A stretch of DNA of 64,000 bases from NCBI GenBank assembly GCA_000333855.2, contig CM007345.1, forward strand, positions 797,527-861,526, given 5' to 3'. Of this stretch, positions 62,891 to 64,000 are shown piece by piece (the first letter of the stretch is position 1; each line of letters opens with the position of its first letter). This DNA comes from Endotrypanum monterogeii (Eukaryota; Euglenozoa; Kinetoplastea; Trypanosomatida; Trypanosomatidae). The notes under the pieces were generated by a model. That model had not been told where the DNA came from and made no database searches. It was given only the letters and a program-made list of their open reading frames with translations. Both the position numbers and the translations under genes were made by a program.

Positions 62891-64000
62891 AAAAAAATTA
62901 AAATAAAGTGGGACTGCGCTGCCTTCGGTGAAAATTCAATTCTCCTTGAGTGAAGGTCGTTTTTTTTTTTTTTTGTGTCTGTGTATGCGTGGATACGTGT
63001 GCGCGAGTTCTTGGTGCTGTGTGTCGGCGGTTTCCGTCATCTTTAACGTGGTTAATGGGGTGATTGTACGTAAGTTCGAGTGCGTGTCGAGGGAGGGAGG
63101 GGGAGGGGGGAGGGGGAGGTGTATGTGTGTGTGTGTGTGTGTGTCCTTTCGCTCATTCATCCGTCATTTTTGCATTGTATCCCCTTTGCTTTCTTGCCGG
63201 TCTCCTCTTTTGCTTTTGTTTGTTGTTGCTAAGGCAGCTCACTCTGTCGACGCGCATTCGCAAGTGAACAAGTCGAGTAAATAGTTGTTCCCGTTTTTTT
63301 AATTTTATATCGCTATGGATTTTCCTTGGTGGATTTCCCAACGCAACGGGTAACACAACGGAAAAAAACACAGCAAAAGTCTCATCTTCGTAGCATTATG
63401 CGCGGGAGGGTTACGAGGGAGAAGGCAGCTGCTGATAGGTGAGCCGATCACACTGCATCGACTCAATAAACATACACGCATGCATTTGTGCGCGTGTGCC
63501 AAAAAAAAAAAAATCAGATGGGATTCATAGTGCTTCAGTGCGTCGGTGTCAACGCTCTCTCCTCGACACCTGCGTGAGTGCTCGCCTACATGTCACAATG
63601 TTCAAAGAAGAGTAGTGTGCTCGCCTGTATGTGGCGTAAGCTTTTCTTCTTACCGGAAGGGAGGATTCCGGAGATTTGCTATGAGGGCTGAATCCCCGGG
63701 TGACTCCACGTCCGCTGCATTTTTTGTTCTACATTGCTCATCGATAGGAAGAGAGAAAAGGGGTCGGAAAGATGCCCTCCTTTTGTTTTGTCACATCGAC
63801 AAGCGCAAGGGGCTCACTTCTCTCGTATTCCCATCGGCGGACATCTTCGATTGCCGTCTCACCTTCTTTATCGCACTACCATCTGATGCTTTACAAAAAA
63901 ATTCTCTCTTTCCTTTGATGCGGGGGGATGGAGAGGGCGGGGGGGTCTGCCAATATTTTCCTTTGGCGCATTGTATTTTTCTTCTAACTTCGCTCTCATG
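62891..64000. other. Sequence downstream of the Puf6-like gene
   Basis: A-rich sequence at 62889-62907, a T run at 62960-62974, a G-rich patch at 63094-63119 followed by (GT)n to about 63144, and an A run at 63500-63512. No gene begins before the window ends. Confidence 0.5.

Overview
The window is nuclear DNA of a trypanosomatid, most likely a Leishmania-type species (Leishmaniinae). All recognisable genes are intronless. They lie in long same-strand runs separated by 0.3 to 3.8 kb of microsatellite-rich, pyrimidine-rich DNA. Starts are typically preceded by a pyrimidine tract and an AG, the usual mark of spliced-leader trans-splicing. The gene content is kinetoplastid: a KKT17/18-type kinetochore protein, glycosomal peroxins, PACRG and an AEK1-like AGC kinase. 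From memory, the order resembles part of T. brucei chromosome 3 and Leishmania chromosome 25. The species cannot be fixed from sequence alone. Bases 1-714 are N.

Layout. A minus-strand cluster (about 4.4-10.05 kb, read leftward) holds succinyl-CoA synthetase alpha, a BRO1-like ORF broken by one in-frame TAG, a coiled-coil hypothetical and a probable mitochondrial protein. At 10.05-11.19 kb a divergent strand-switch region with a 15-base G run is the probable start zone for transcription in both directions. From 11.19 kb to the right end every gene is on the plus strand: Clp1-like, VPS33, a JJJ1/DNAJC21-type J-protein, PACRG, CSN2, a KKT17/18-like protein, PEX2, a PHD-finger protein, four proteins with single predicted membrane anchors, a DHHC palmitoyltransferase, PEX10, an LRR/EF-hand protein, an ASH plus RhoGAP-like protein resembling the C-terminal half of OCRL, a signal peptidase SPC12 subunit, a MORN-VPS9 protein resembling alsin, an AEK1-like kinase, a coiled-coil hypothetical and a Puf6/PUM3-type protein.

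Functional themes. Neighbours in such arrays are not operons in the bacterial sense, but several processes recur. Glycosome import has two of the three RING peroxins. Endosomal trafficking has VPS33, the MORN-VPS9 protein, the ASH/RhoGAP-like protein and the BRO1 remnant. Large ribosomal subunit biogenesis has the JJJ1-like and Puf6-like proteins. Cell division and cytoskeleton have the KKT17/18-like protein, PACRG and AEK1.

A dispersed repeat of about 458 bp is present three times (5.9, 32.1 and 39.4 kb), one copy truncated, and resembles the short degenerate retroposons (SIDERs) of Leishmania. Other non-coding points of interest are a strong hairpin at 48.79 kb, a minimal upstream ORF overlapping the VPS33 start, (TA)n tracts inside predicted 5' UTRs, and a 3.8 kb gene-free stretch after the kinase gene.
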